DNA of 64,000 nucleotides from Gracilariopsis chorda. Taxonomy: Eukaryota > Rhodophyta > Florideophyceae > Gracilariales > Gracilariaceae. The stretch is taken from assembly GCA_003194525.1 (NCBI GenBank), contig NBIV01000008.1:1-64000 (forward strand), in the 5' to 3' direction. The notes beneath the pieces are model-generated. The model did not search any database. It was not told the DNA's origin and worked only from the letters and a program-made list of their open reading frames with translations. Position numbers and translations under genes: made by a program. This document shows, one piece after another, positions 1-10,837 of this stretch (within the stretch, counting starts at the first letter, position 1; each line of letters begins with the position of its first letter).

Positions 1-124
1 CTGGTCTTACAAACCGGCTTCGCCGTGACACCTCTGGGAGGGCTCTACCCAACTGGGTTCACCTCGTGAGAGGAAGATCCCGAACGTCTTTCGGTGTTTT
101 TCCCCTTTGGGGCATTGCAACACA
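1..124 (+). repeat. 5' LTR of element A (3' end only)
   Basis: This stretch is repeated at 10714-10837 with a single A/C difference (position 120 versus 10833). It ends ACACA just before a 3-nt spacer and the primer binding site. Confidence 0.93.
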
Positions 125-127
125 AAG

Positions 128-142
128 TGGTCTCCCGACCTA
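128..142 (+). promoter_or_regulatory. Primer binding site of element A
   Basis: TGGTCTCCCGACCTA starts 4 nt after the LTR end, as expected for the site where a tRNA 3' end (..CCA) primes minus-strand synthesis. The same 15 nt occur after both left-hand LTRs of element B (20569, 28963). I could not assign the tRNA. Confidence 0.75.
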
Positions 143-524
143 GAATCGGTTTTTTTTTTTCCCTCTTACGAGGTTTGTTTTTATTTACCGGAAGTTCCGT
201 GATCGTTTCCCGTCGTAACTTTTTCTCATGTGGAGAAATCCCTCCGATGCGGAGCCAGTGGTTAGGCATAGTCGCTCCCGCGACAACGCGGACACTTCCG
301 AAGTTCGGTTCGTACCCCGTATCCCTTTACGGACAAGTTCCAGCCGTGCTGGCGCCGCTTCATCGCGGAATGATACCCCCGACCGGGAACCCCGGAACCT
401 CCTTTTGCCCTCGTTATCACCCCCGCAGGGAATGCAGCATCGACTCCGGCTGTTGCTGCAGTGCCCCAGGCACCCCGGCCTGCTCCCGCTGTCTCGGCTT
501 TAAGCCCCGTGGAACGGGCGATAA

Positions 525-2399
525 CACCCCCCAGGGGACTTCCCTGGAATCCCAGGTCCGCGCTCTGTGGACCGCCATGACACCCTTGTAGGGGAACTAA
601 AATCCCTCCAAGAGGTGGTCTCGGCAACCCCCGTAAAGGAGGTCGCCGAGGAACTCCGTATTTTATGGTCTGACGTCAACTCCGTGTTGGAGAGTTTGGG
701 ACAACCCGCCACCTTCATCGAAGGAGTTGAAAGCCCGTTTTGATCGGATTGGTGCCGCCTGGAGACGCTGGAGCAGTTCTTCCTCATGGACACACCATCC
801 CCGGGTGATCCGGTAAACGAGGCATCGCACAAAGACCAGCTTGCTGGGAAGAAGAAACGCCGTCATCGACGGAAACACCACCGAAAATATTCGGATTCCG
901 ATTCTTCGAAATTGTCGGACTCATCCCGAAACCATTCGGTTAGCTCGAGCTCCTCGGATTCCGACTCGGAGGACGAGAAGCGAGGCTACTCCTCCCGCTC
1001 GAAGCGGTCATCGGCCACTGAAGGTGTGGTCCGAACCCGCCAGAAGGGAGAAGACACCCCGGTCTCCGGGAATTGAAACCGACAAACCCGGATTACTGGA
1101 AGCTTTTATCATACCGGTACTACCGGCTCGAAGATTCGTCACTTGGACGTACGCCCCGTGGTACGGGAAAGGTGCGAGAATGCATTAAGCGAATGCAGCT
1201 CTCGCTCCGCAACCAGTATTTTACTGGAGAGGACCCAGTCCTAGTACTGGATTTCCTATCCTGCTTTGTAGCGGAGGCCGATATCCTCGGTATGAATGAA
1301 AGACAAGGCCTATTTGGCTTTACCGTATTTCTTACGGGGAGTGGCGGAGGACCAATACACCTTTGTCAGAGGATCTTCTCGCGCCTCCGAGGGAGGAGTT
1401 ACTTGCTGGCCGGAGGCTGTGCAGTATCTTCTGCGCTCCTACGCCACCAACACCGCTATTCAGCAGGCTATCCTCGCTTTGCGAGATACACGCCAGCGTG
1501 CTGGAGAGACCGAGACCGATTATTCGGTGCGCCTTAACAAGGCTTTCCACAGATGTGGTAACGTATACCCCGCTGTGGAGCGCAGTACCATGTTCATCGA
1601 TGGTCTTGACAAGGCAATCCGGAGTTTAGTTACCCGTTATCGGGAGGACAAGCGGAGGATCACCTACCTCGAGCTGGTCCAACACGCTCGAGCGGAAGGG
1701 GATGCACTTCGTGCAAGAACTCCGAACAATCGGTGTAAATCCGCCAAGGCGTTGTTGCTGGAAAGCGAAGCTTCCTCTCTCCCGCTCACCGCGGATGGGA
1801 ACCCTGGACAGGGATTTGATACCGTGCATTTAGTGCAGGGGGATGGTGTGTCGATACCCACCAGTGATTTACCGTCAACGACGGAGATGACCCGTGATAC
1901 GGGAACGGACGACCCCGTTCTATACGGTGGTAACAGTCGGGTTCAACCCCAACGACTCCCGTTTTCAAACGGTCAATCCCGTTATCAACGGCCTGGATGG
2001 ACTGACACCCGCCCTGTGGTTCGCTTCTCCGATACTCGGAATAATAATCCGCGTGTCGCCGTGTTGGCTCTCATATGCCACCTGTGCTATACCCATGGCC
2101 ATACCTCACCTCAGTGTATTTGTTCACTGAAGGATATGGCCAAGGTAGTGGCAAATTATGAGGCACTCACTCCAGAGGAGAAATGGTCCGTCCCGACGGC
2201 TTCCTACCTCTGTGCTAAAACGGACTTTTCCCACGCCCTACCACAGACCCCGCGTGCGCGGCAAGCTTCATACACCCCGATTCGGGAGATCACGCAACCA
2301 TCCGTTGCAACCCTCGCTTATGCGGATAGAAACCCCCGTCAACGGGATGAAGCACTCGTTGTCGAGGAAACCAACCCACCGCCGAAGGCGGGAAACTAA
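525..2399 (+). pseudogene. gag of element A, frame-broken
   Basis: Gag-like protein can be read only by changing frame: frame 0 around 525-743 (helical, charged), frame 1 around 730-770, frame 0 from about 770 to 1079 (Lys/Arg then Ser/Asp/Glu-rich), frame 2 about 1080-1290, and frame 0 from 1296 to the TAA at 2397-2399. The segments align with the intact gag of element B (20724-22952), including the GEDP and RCGNV stretches, so the breaks are real relative to a common ancestor or are assembly indels. Near the C-terminus is a CCHC zinc knuckle (C-x2-C-x4-H-x4-C, about 2074-2115), the nucleic-acid-binding module of nucleocapsid. An ORF further upstream at 228-503 (frame 0) may be a further N-terminal piece. 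Confidence 0.8.
2390..2396 (+). promoter_or_regulatory. Predicted -1 ribosomal frameshift site, gag to pol (element A)
   Basis: The heptamer G-GGA-AAC sits in the gag reading frame immediately before the TAA at 2397. It fits the X-XXY-YYZ rule for -1 slippage. The -1 frame is open from 2396 and leads directly into protease. About 50 nt downstream a stem can form from arms CGAGGCG and CGCCTCG with a 4-nt loop. Element B has GGAAAAC at the same place, which does not fit the rule as well. Confidence 0.65.
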
Positions 2400-5300
2400 C
2401 CGAGGGAGTCTCCCCTTTGGGAGAGGCGTCCTCAAGAACGAGGCTGTTGGCGCCCGAGGCGTCCTCGCCTCGCTCCCCGGTGAAATTCCTCTCGAGGAAA
2501 GACATCGCTGACGCGGACTCTGCGCACCTCGGTGTGTTGCGTCGCCCGTGGATACGGAGTAAAAATCCCCGGACTCCCGGTAGAGTCTTGGTCTTGGCCA
2601 AACGCAATTATAAGGTCTATGCCGACCTTGGCCTTGATCCCCAGTTTATGGTGAGGTTTCTCACCGTCCTGGATACAGGTGCAGGCCCCAACTTTGTTGT
2701 GGAATCATTGTTACCCCCGCATGTGCGGTCGCGTATCCGCTCTGACGCGGTCCCCGACATTTCGGATGCGAACAACAATCCGTTACAAATGGTGGGCACA
2801 GTGGACCTCGTCGTGAGACTTGGTACCTCTGTGGTGAAGTTGGACTTCATCGTTTGCCGTTCATTGGCAGCACCAGTCATACTGGGATGTGATTACTGCG
2901 ACAGATTTGTCAACGCAATCAGGCCCCGCCTCAGGCGTGTAGAATTTGACGACGGATCGTCGGTTCCGATTGTTCGCAGCCTGCTAAAGCGATCCTCTCG
3001 GAAACAAGTTCCGCTTCCTGCTGCGCAGGAACCACCGCCCGCGTCCCGCGATTCCACCAAGCTCCGCGTCGCTGCCTCGGTTTCTATACCGGCTGAGTCC
3101 CAAGTCTGGGTGCAGGTAAATTCCCGTCAACACGGTCTTCGGGTTATACAACCCCTCGCCTCGTTTTACGAGAAATCCCAGCTGGCGCTGGCTAATGGAA
3201 TTGTCTCCATTTCCCCGGATGTCCCTTTCCGGATATTGGTTGCCAACCTTGGCAAACACACCCAGTATCTGGTCAAACACCAAGTAATTGGGAGTGTAAC
3301 CCCCCATCCTATGGGAATGCTGCCAACAAAGATGACAGCCGCCGATGTACTCGGAGTTACCACCTCTTCTGAGGAGTTCGCCCCGCCGTCCGAAGACGTC
3401 AAGTCTAAGGAGGGGGAGGAAACCGCTACTTCAGCGTCGAACATACCGAGTAACTCGGATTTGCGAACCGCACCTGTTCCACAGGACAATGCTCTATCGA
3501 GCAACGACCGGATTGATCCGGAAAAAGCACTTGAAGCGCTGGACGTCAGCCACGTGCAACAGTCACACCGCGACAAACTCCGTACTATGTTACGGGAATT
3601 CACCACAATGTGGGATGGCTCGCTTGGCGAGATTAATGCAACGGAACACCGGATCGATTTAATCCCCGGTGCGCGACCGGTTGCACAACCCCCTTACAGG
3701 GCAGGTCCGAAAGCTCGGGAAGAGGAGCAGTCCCAAGTGGACAAGATGCTCCGCGCAGGTGTGATTGAGCCCGCTCAATCACCCTGGGCATCCCCAGTTG
3801 TACTGGCTTTAAAGGCCGACGGAACCTGGAGGTTCTGTGTCGACTACCGCCGGCTCAATGCCGTGACTGTTAGGGACACGTACCCCATCCCTCGTATGGA
3901 CGAGTGCATTGACTCCCTTTGAGACGCCACCGTGTTCACGGCCCTTGATGCCAATTGGGGATATTGGCAAGTACCTGTCAGACAGGAGGATCGCGACAAA
4001 ACCGCATTCACCTGCCATGCAGGAACGTACCGCTTCAAGCGGATGCCATTTGGGTTAACCAACGCTCCCGCCACCTTTCAGCGAGCAGTAGATATTCTAC
4101 TCAACCGCTTTAAGTGGCGGAGTTGTCTGGTCTACCTTGATGATATTATCATCTTCTCCAACTCGTTGGACGACCATCTCACTCACGTCCGAGACGTGCT
4201 GACCGTACTCCGCGATGCGGGAACTACCCTCAAGTTGAGGAAATGCGAGTTTTTTACAGATACTGTGAAGTATCTGGGTCACATTATCCGTCCTGGACGG
4301 TTAGCGATCGAGAAAGCTCGAGTCAAATCCCTCGCTGAGGCGAAAGAAGCCCGTACTCAAACGGAACTGCGCTCCTTTCTGGGTCTGGTCAACGTCTATC
4401 GACGGTTTATCCCGAACTTTTCGGATACTGCAGCGCCCCTGAACGCGTTGTTGCGAAAGGGGAAGCCCCCAAAACTGGGAATATTTACGCCCGAGCAATC
4501 GGAAGCCTTCAACTCCTTAAAGGAGGCTGTCACATCAGCACCAATTCTACATCTCCCAAAACTTGGGTTGCCATACTCCGTAGATACGGACTCGAGCGAC
4601 TACCAACTCGGGTGTGCTCTTTTTCAAACCACCCCCGAAGGGGAACGACATCCAATTGGTTATTGGTCACGTTCGCTCAATGTTCATGAGCGGAACTACT
4701 CCGTATCGGAGAAAGAGTGCCTCGCCGTCGTATGGGTGATGACCACTCTGCGCCCCTACCTTATGGGAATTCACTTCACCGTGTACACGGATCAATCCTC
4801 ATTGAGGTGGTTAATGAATATCTCCGACCCGTCGGGACGCCTCATGCGCTGGAGACTCCGCCTCGCGGAATATGACTTTCAAGTCATTTATAAAAAGGGT
4901 GCGCAGAACACCCAGGCCGACGCTTTGTCGCGGTTACCCACAAGTGGGGAAGCACTCCCAACGGAGGATGATGAAGTCCCATGCTTCATGGCTATAGACC
5001 CGGATGATCCGGAATATGCCGTCGAGGCTAGGCCAGAAACCTGGGACGAGGATGCTGATTTTGACGAACTACTCGCATCGCGAGATAAATCTGAGAACCC
5101 GCTACCGGGAAACTTTGTACCGGTATCACCGGAAGAAATGATCCGAGAACAATTCGGCGACCCATTCTGTACGAGAATTCGTGCCCGTATCAACGGTGGT
5201 GAAGATCTCCCTTTCGGGGTAAACGACAAAGGCTACCTCGTAAGAAAGGTCGAAGCCCGCCCACAGATTGTGGTACCACATTCCCTGCAATCGCGGGTGT

Positions 5301-7786
5301 TACATCTATCACACTACGCCCCCATTGGAGGTCACCCAGGTGGGAGGGAACTCTACCTAACCCTGCGAAGGGATTTCTATGGGCCCGCAATGGCGGTGGA
5401 TTGCTACGCAACTGTGCGGTTTTGTAGCGAATGCACGAAGAATCGCGTCACACTTCGCAAAAATGCGAAGAAGATGAAACTATTCCCCGCAAGGGCGCCA
5501 CTCGAGTTTATCGCAATTGATCTTCTCGGACCACTACTCACCACAAAACGTGGAAACAAGTTTCTAATTGTCATCACCGACCGCTTTTATAAGCTGGTAC
5601 GGACTGTCCCTCTTCGGAGGATAACCGCTCTCACGGTGGCCCAGGCGCTGGTGACGCACTGGATTTTTGTCTACGGTCCCCCTGTGGAGGGGCTCTCCGA
5701 CAACGGGAGGCAGTTCGTGAGCAAGTTCTTCCAGGATGTTTGTCGCATCCTGGATGTCAAGAACTTGTTCACGACTACCTACCACCCCCAGTGTAATGGG
5801 CAAGTTGAACGGTTTAACCGGACGTTACTCGCGGCGTTACGTTCCTACGTCGCTGACCACCCAACGAATTGGGATCTCTACGCTGATGCGGTAACCTACG
5901 CGTACAATACGCAGGTACACCGGACTACCGGAGTTTCGCCATTCGAGTTGGTTCTATCTAGAACACCCCCGCCTGTGGCGCTGGAACCCCAAGCTACCTT
6001 GGACAATTTCTCATCTGTGGGTATCTACCAGCAGCAATGGAAGCAATGGCTTTCCAAGCTGGTCCTTGCTGCGCGGAAGTCTATGGCACGGGCCCAAGCC
6101 GCTTACAAGCGGAATTTTGACGCTCGCTTGCGAGGAAAGACCCCCCCGATTCGGGCAAATAACTACGTCTTCATCAGGAAGGAGTACTACAACCCAGAAC
6201 GGGAGAAGCGTCACAAACTCTCGCCTGTGGCGGATGGACCCTTCAAGGTCATCTCTGTTAACACCGACACTGTCGTGGTAGAGATGGGCGACACGCACGA
6301 ACGGATTTCCCGTGATCGTGTTGTCCTTGCCCCTCCTCCCTCGTCAGAGGTAGTCCTGGATCCAGGGAACCCCGTTTCTACGGACTCTGCAACACCGGAA
6401 CCATCCGGGAGTACTAGACCTACGGTACTACCACACCCCAGCCGGGGACTCTCAGACCTACCGACTCTGTCGGATTCACCGGCTCAGCCGGGTAATTCGG
6501 GCCTCTCAGCGCCCGCCCCTACCACGTCTGCTCCACTGGCGCGAATTTACACCCGCCAGGCGGGGAATGTTATCCCTTATCCCGCCGCTCCGTCTAAGGA
6601 GGGGGAAGAGAACACTCGTCTTCGAGGAACAATATCGCCGTCGCAACGGGAAACACACCATAACATACGAAACACTGACCGTGGAGCTCGGAGTATGTCA
6701 CGCGACACTAATCCCCCGTTCTTGGGCAGTGCTGTGCAACAGGAACCAGACGCGCAGGCCCCGCTAAAGCGGCAAATACACCGTTTGTCACAGGAAAACG
6801 AGAAGCCTCACTCCAATACCGCAGCAGCGGAAAGGCAATCGCCCGATGCCTCGAAGCCGCCGTTGGCGGAAGTCCCCGCGGAAGTGGTTCAATCAGGTCG
6901 ATCAGACCCGCGCCTTGCGGAGAAGGGGCGTCCAGATACGCTGGCCTCACAGGGAAATACCCACACCCCTCTTGGGGAAAAAGGCAGCCAAGCCGTAGTT
7001 GAAGCTTTAAGCCCTGGCTCGCAAGCACCGGAAACGCCTCCCATCGTTGACGGAATCGAAGCCCCCGCTACGGGGAATAATTTGCGCCAACCCCTGCATC
7101 GCTGCGGCGAAGAACCGAGGAACTCGGGAAAAACGCGCGTCATCGCACGCTCGAAACCGGTCGTACCGGACGCTGCTCCTCCTCATGGAGATGTTGCACG
7201 GCGCTTAGCGGCAATTCCCCTGAAAAGAGTATCATCGGCACCTGCCCGGCACCCCCCAAAGGGGAATTTTGACCAAAATACCGGTGTACCGGAGTTAGGC
7301 CCAGGCAACCCGTCAGTAGCCGGGGACACCACGGCATCGCCGGAACGTATGGTGCAGAGCGCTCGTGCGCCTGGCAGGGAGGCGGTTTGCCACCCAATCA
7401 CCGTGTCGCACGGGACCCCCCAGGGGATTGTGGAAATGCCGATCCCGCAGGAGCGGTCATCTTCCCGCAAACTCGCGGTTCGTGAGCTCAACGGCGAAGG
7501 TGGAGCCCAAGTCCCCCGCCGACTGGCGGTTCGCCCGCAATACCGCGAAAGCGGAAATGAACATACCCCAATGGGGAATGACTTGCCGGTGAAAACCGTG
7601 GCACCACACACCCTCTTGGGGGATATCTTCCAGCATGAGCAGCGGCCGCTATCACAGCGCACGGCAACGCCGGAGTTATCGCCGAACACCCTGCTAAAGG
7701 ACATTATACCGCACAGCGGGAAGCCCCTGCAAGGAAGTACAACACCACCCGGCACGGCCGGCAGGTCTACGAACGAGAGTTCGTAG
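2396..7786 (+). pseudogene. pol of element A (protease, RT, RNase H, integrase), one in-frame TGA
   Basis: One frame (-1 relative to gag) encodes the polyprotein. Aspartic protease motif DTGA is at 2672. RT has YRRLN, MPFGLTNAP and the catalytic YLDD at 4133-4144. RNase H has its acidic residues (VDTDSS, EKECLAVVW, VYTDQSS) and QADALSRL. Integrase has an HHCC zinc site (about 5303-5440) and the D,D,E triad (AIDLLGP, SDNGRQF, NGQVERF). The frame is cut once, by TGA at 3920-3922 inside RT, where element B has GGA (Gly). After integrase (about 6340) the frame stays open for about 470 residues of Pro/Ser/Arg-rich, apparently disordered sequence and stops at 7786. The element would copy its RNA into DNA and insert it, with integrase acting in the nucleus. 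As it stands RT is truncated unless the TGA is read through. Confidence 0.9.
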
Positions 7787-7977
7787 TAGAAAGACTTGTC
7801 GGACACACCTGGGACCAGGATGGTATTCTACAATACCGCGTCCGCTGGTACGGGTACGACCCCAGTGGGGATACGTGGGAGCCAATTGAACACCTCCCAC
7901 GGTTGCAGGTCCTGCGATACCACCGTCAAACGGGAACTGCAGCCCCAGCCACGCTGGTTAATGCCCAAGTTGGGTAA
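7759..7977 (+). CDS. Chromodomain of element A, out of frame with integrase
   Basis: Frame 1 encodes a clear chromodomain: the EFVVERLVGH start, the Y-R-V-R-W-YGY core, the WEP motif and a C-terminal helix, ending at TAA 7975-7977. In chromoviruses this domain is fused to the integrase C-terminus and steers insertion to modified histones. Here the long pol frame (frame 2) runs past its start and stops at 7786, so a 1- or 2-nt indel lies upstream. In element B2 the equivalent domain is in frame with integrase. No start codon of its own is evident, so it is best read as the detached end of pol. Confidence 0.8.
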   Translation, partial: RQVYEREFVVERLVGHTWDQDGILQYRVRWYGYDPSGDTWEPIEHLPRLQVLRYHRQTGTAAPATLVNAQVG

Positions 7978-8075
7978 CGTTGCCGCGCGAGCGGAGAGCG
8001 AAAGGAAAGGATAACAAGACAAGGTCCGTCGAAGACGGGGAACTCAACCGAGAAGCACCGTTCTAAACGGGAAAG

Positions 8076-8081
8076 TTTATT
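8076..8081 (-). terminator. AATAAA on the antisense strand, element A
   Basis: TTTATT on + reads AATAAA on -, 87 nt past the stop of the antisense ORF. It would serve as a polyadenylation signal for an antisense transcript. Element B has the same signal at 28018-28023 and 36420-36425. Confidence 0.4.
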
Positions 8082-8168
8082 GAAGGGAGCAGCTAGCTCC
8101 CCACAATACTATACTACACTAACTGGCATAGCCAGGGAAAGAAGAACCAGGAAACTGGACTAGAGGTT

Positions 8169-9956
8169 TCACTCACCCCCATCGTCCGCGGCGTAACCCC
8201 CAGCAAGGCGGTAGGCCAACGCGTCCGCCATGGTGGTGACATCCCCCGATACCTCGGCAGCGCTAAGGCCGGCACCCCGGAGGAAACGTGCGATGATTTC
8301 GTTTTCATTCGCCGTCACCCCGCTGGGGATAGAAAGTCCGGCACTTGCCACCGAAGGGTCAGCAGCCGGCTCGGCCGGAGACACCCCCTCTGGGAAAGCT
8401 TCCGCGCTAGCGCCGGTCTCCTCTACGTCCATCTCTCCGGGTTCTTCCGGTTCGTTATCGACCATTGGGTCATCCCCGCCGTATGCGCGGTAGTAGTCGT
8501 CAGAATCGACGTACCCCACCGGGTGGTCTTCCGGCACATGCCGGGGCGTATCGCGAAGCTCGCGCGCCTCCTCGGAGGAAATTTCCCGGAACTCCAAGGG
8601 GTCGAAGTAGATAAAATCCCCCGCAAGGGCGGTGTTTCTACCTAGTCCCGGACCACCGGTGTTACCGCTACCGCCATCCAGACGACCGCTTTGCTCCAGC
8701 GGGACCTCACTCCAGCAAACGCTGTCGATGTACCCAAGTAATTGGAGGACCTCTTCATTGTTGGCCTGGCCCCCAAGGGGGATGCGAAGATCCAGGTTTC
8801 GGATCGCTGCCCGCACACGCGGTTGAAGGAACCAGAGACGATACTGGTCGTACGCCTCGTTGAGGATATAAGCCGCAGTGCGGGCCGCCCACTCCGTCAC
8901 CACTACGGACCACAACCCCGACCGGGGATCCTGCATGAGCAGCGAACCGAGGTACGTAAGTACCGGCGGGAGTTCTATGTAGCACCCCCGGCAGACTTCA
9001 TGGAAGCCTCACCACTCGGGGAGTGCTACATACCGACCTAGTCGGTGAGGCAGCGCAATCCGCTCTATCTCCACGTTCTGATACGGGATAAAATACCCGA
9101 ATCGGGATCGCCAACGCCGCTCGTAGCGGATGAAGTTTTGGAGAAAGTTGGACCGGTATTGCCGGGGAAGGTACCTGAACTCCGCCCGAATAATCGGTCG
9201 CTGCCAGCAAAGGGTTTCTTGCCGCGCTGCGGGAAAATTCCTCCAAGCGAGGGTCTCGAGGCGGAACAGGTTCTCGCCGTACCCAATCTCCCCGCAAGTG
9301 CGGAAGTAGCTAACGTCGAAGCCAAACTCCAGTGGGACCGGTACATCGAATGGAGCCCTGCTCTGCCGTTGGTACGCCATGCGCGTCAACGCGGTCTGTG
9401 CTGCAGCGACGGTCTCGCCCGAATTTCTTCGGAGGTGGTGACGCGGAATCGCAATCCGGTGACGCCAATCCCACGACGTGGTGACTGCTCTGGGCAGATC
9501 CCCCGGAAGGGTGTCTGAGCCATCCGCATAAGCGGTGACCAATCCCTCATTGAGGACAGCGACCGGGTGAAACCACGGGGCAAGGCGCAGGCGCGACGCG
9601 TGATTCCGATTCATTGGGGTGAGCCCCACCAGGGTGTTGTAGGTTGGCCAGTTGGACACCGGAGTGGTTCCGGAGGACACCACCGAAGGTGGTAGTGCGA
9701 AGGGATGGTCGGCTGCAGCAGCCATATTCTCCGGTTGTACCAGATGTCGATCGCCCTGAGGCAGGGGAACTGACCGGAAACCGGTGGTGTATCGCCCGAG
9801 AAGTCTCAGAGGTTGGATGTGGTTGTTGATGTTGTTGTCGTCGTTCATTTTTCCCTTGTCGAGGGTGGCTGTTGTTGTCGTTTGTGTGCTTGATGACTCT
9901 GATGCAGAGGGATTTACCGGAGAACCGGAGACAGAGCACGCGCTTTTATCACCCAT
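8169..9956 (-). CDS. Antisense ORF of element A, unknown protein family, one in-frame TGA
   Basis: Reading opposite to gag-pol, one frame is open for about 595 codons with a single interruption, TGA at 9009-9011 (upper part 315 residues, lower part 255 plus a linker). The N-terminus is Ser/Thr/Asn-rich; a second Met at 9848 (MNDDNN) resembles the start of the relic at 38918. The middle has an FDVSYFRT motif and an aromatic/Arg-rich block; after the stop comes EAYDQYRLWF then LGGQANNEEVLQ, and an acidic Pro/Glu-rich tail. I recognise no known domain. The reason to call it a gene is the relic at 38918-40056, which keeps the same motifs in the same order at the protein level. It starts 57 nt inside the 3' LTR edge, so an antisense promoter in that LTR is the likely driver, and AATAAA follows the stop. 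Confidence 0.72.
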
Positions 9957-10000
9957 TTTCGTCTTGGAATCCTCCGCGTCCGCGGTCGTTTTCCCGTCTT

Positions 10001-10010
10001 AAGGGGGGGA
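10001..10010 (+). promoter_or_regulatory. Polypurine tract of element A
   Basis: AAGGGGGGGA lies 2 nt before the 3' LTR, the usual place for the plus-strand primer. Confidence 0.8.
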
Positions 10011-10012
10011 TA

Positions 10013-10837
10013 TGAAGTGCAACGCCCTCAGGGAGGGATTCTTGGTACTTGAACGCTTTCCCGATATTATCGGTTGTGTAGTGTGTATATGAACTACGCC
10101 CCACTATGGTGGATATGGACACGTGGGACACGGTTTTGGGTCAATTGGCGGTTGGCCACATTAGTGGATGTTGCCACGAAATGTGGAGTACTTTAGTTAA
10201 TATTATTTATTATTTTCACACCCATTTCTGGGAAGCTAGTACTTAGTGCGACGGCGCACTGCCGTCGCACCAGTAAACCTTCCCCAACAAGGGACCCCAA
10301 CCTGGGGAATTGGCTCTAGTTGTTAGCGCTTGCGCGCGTGCTCTACTTCTCCTTGGAGGGAAACGCCGTAAACCACGGGACATCTAACCCCCTTGCACAT
10401 CTAAAGGGACCCATCACTGGGAGTATAATTGTTCCAATTGCATTGGTGTTTCGCCCTGTATAGGGATATTGTTACCGGCATCGCCGTTCGTCCCCGTCGC
10501 TCTCGCGACTCACTTCGCCCTTCTTTTTCTCCTCTTCGCCCTTCTTTTTCCCCTTTTTAGGGTAGCACCTCCCGCTATCCGCGGCCCTCGTGTGCGCATC
10601 CGCTCACGCACCCCCACTTACGTGGAAACATACCTCTAGTGAGTACCACACCCCGCTCACGCGGATACCGATTCTTCGCCTTCACCTCCCTGCGCGAGTC
10701 GCGACAGGTGTCCCTGGTCTTACAAACCGGCTTCGCCGTGACACCTCTGGGAGGGCTCTACCCAACTGGGTTCACCTCGTGAGAGGAAGATCCCGAACGT
10801 CTTTCGGTGTTTTTCCCCTTTGGGGCATTGCACCACA
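10013..10837 (+). repeat. 3' LTR of element A, 825 bp
   Basis: It begins TGAAGTGCAACGCCC after the polypurine tract and ends GGGGCATTGCACCACA, an imperfect inverted repeat with TG..CA ends. Its last 124 bp match the 5' LTR fragment. It contains many short hairpins, the strongest at 10246-10270 (10-bp arms, 5-nt loop). Confidence 0.9.

Larger units (their letters stand above)
1..10837 (+). mobile_element. Element A: Ty3/gypsy chromodomain LTR retrotransposon
   Basis: The order is LTR, primer binding site, gag with a CCHC knuckle, protease, reverse transcriptase, RNase H, integrase, chromodomain, an opposite-strand ORF, polypurine tract, LTR. The RT-RH-IN order plus chromodomain places it in the Ty3/gypsy chromovirus-like group. 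Only the last 124 bp of the 5' LTR are in the window; they match the 3' LTR at 123 of 124 positions, so the insertion looks recent. Despite that, gag is frameshifted several times, pol has one in-frame TGA and the chromodomain is out of frame with integrase. The 5 bases after the element are AACAA; the left target-site copy lies outside the window. Confidence 0.95.

Noticed and set aside
3920-3922. TGA or other stop codon reassignment to explain the broken retroelement frames
   Set aside because: Host genes in the window end in TGA (uL14m, B-box, GATA, Cpn10), TAA (MUB, methyltransferase) and TAG (Mdm35, ATP synthase beta).
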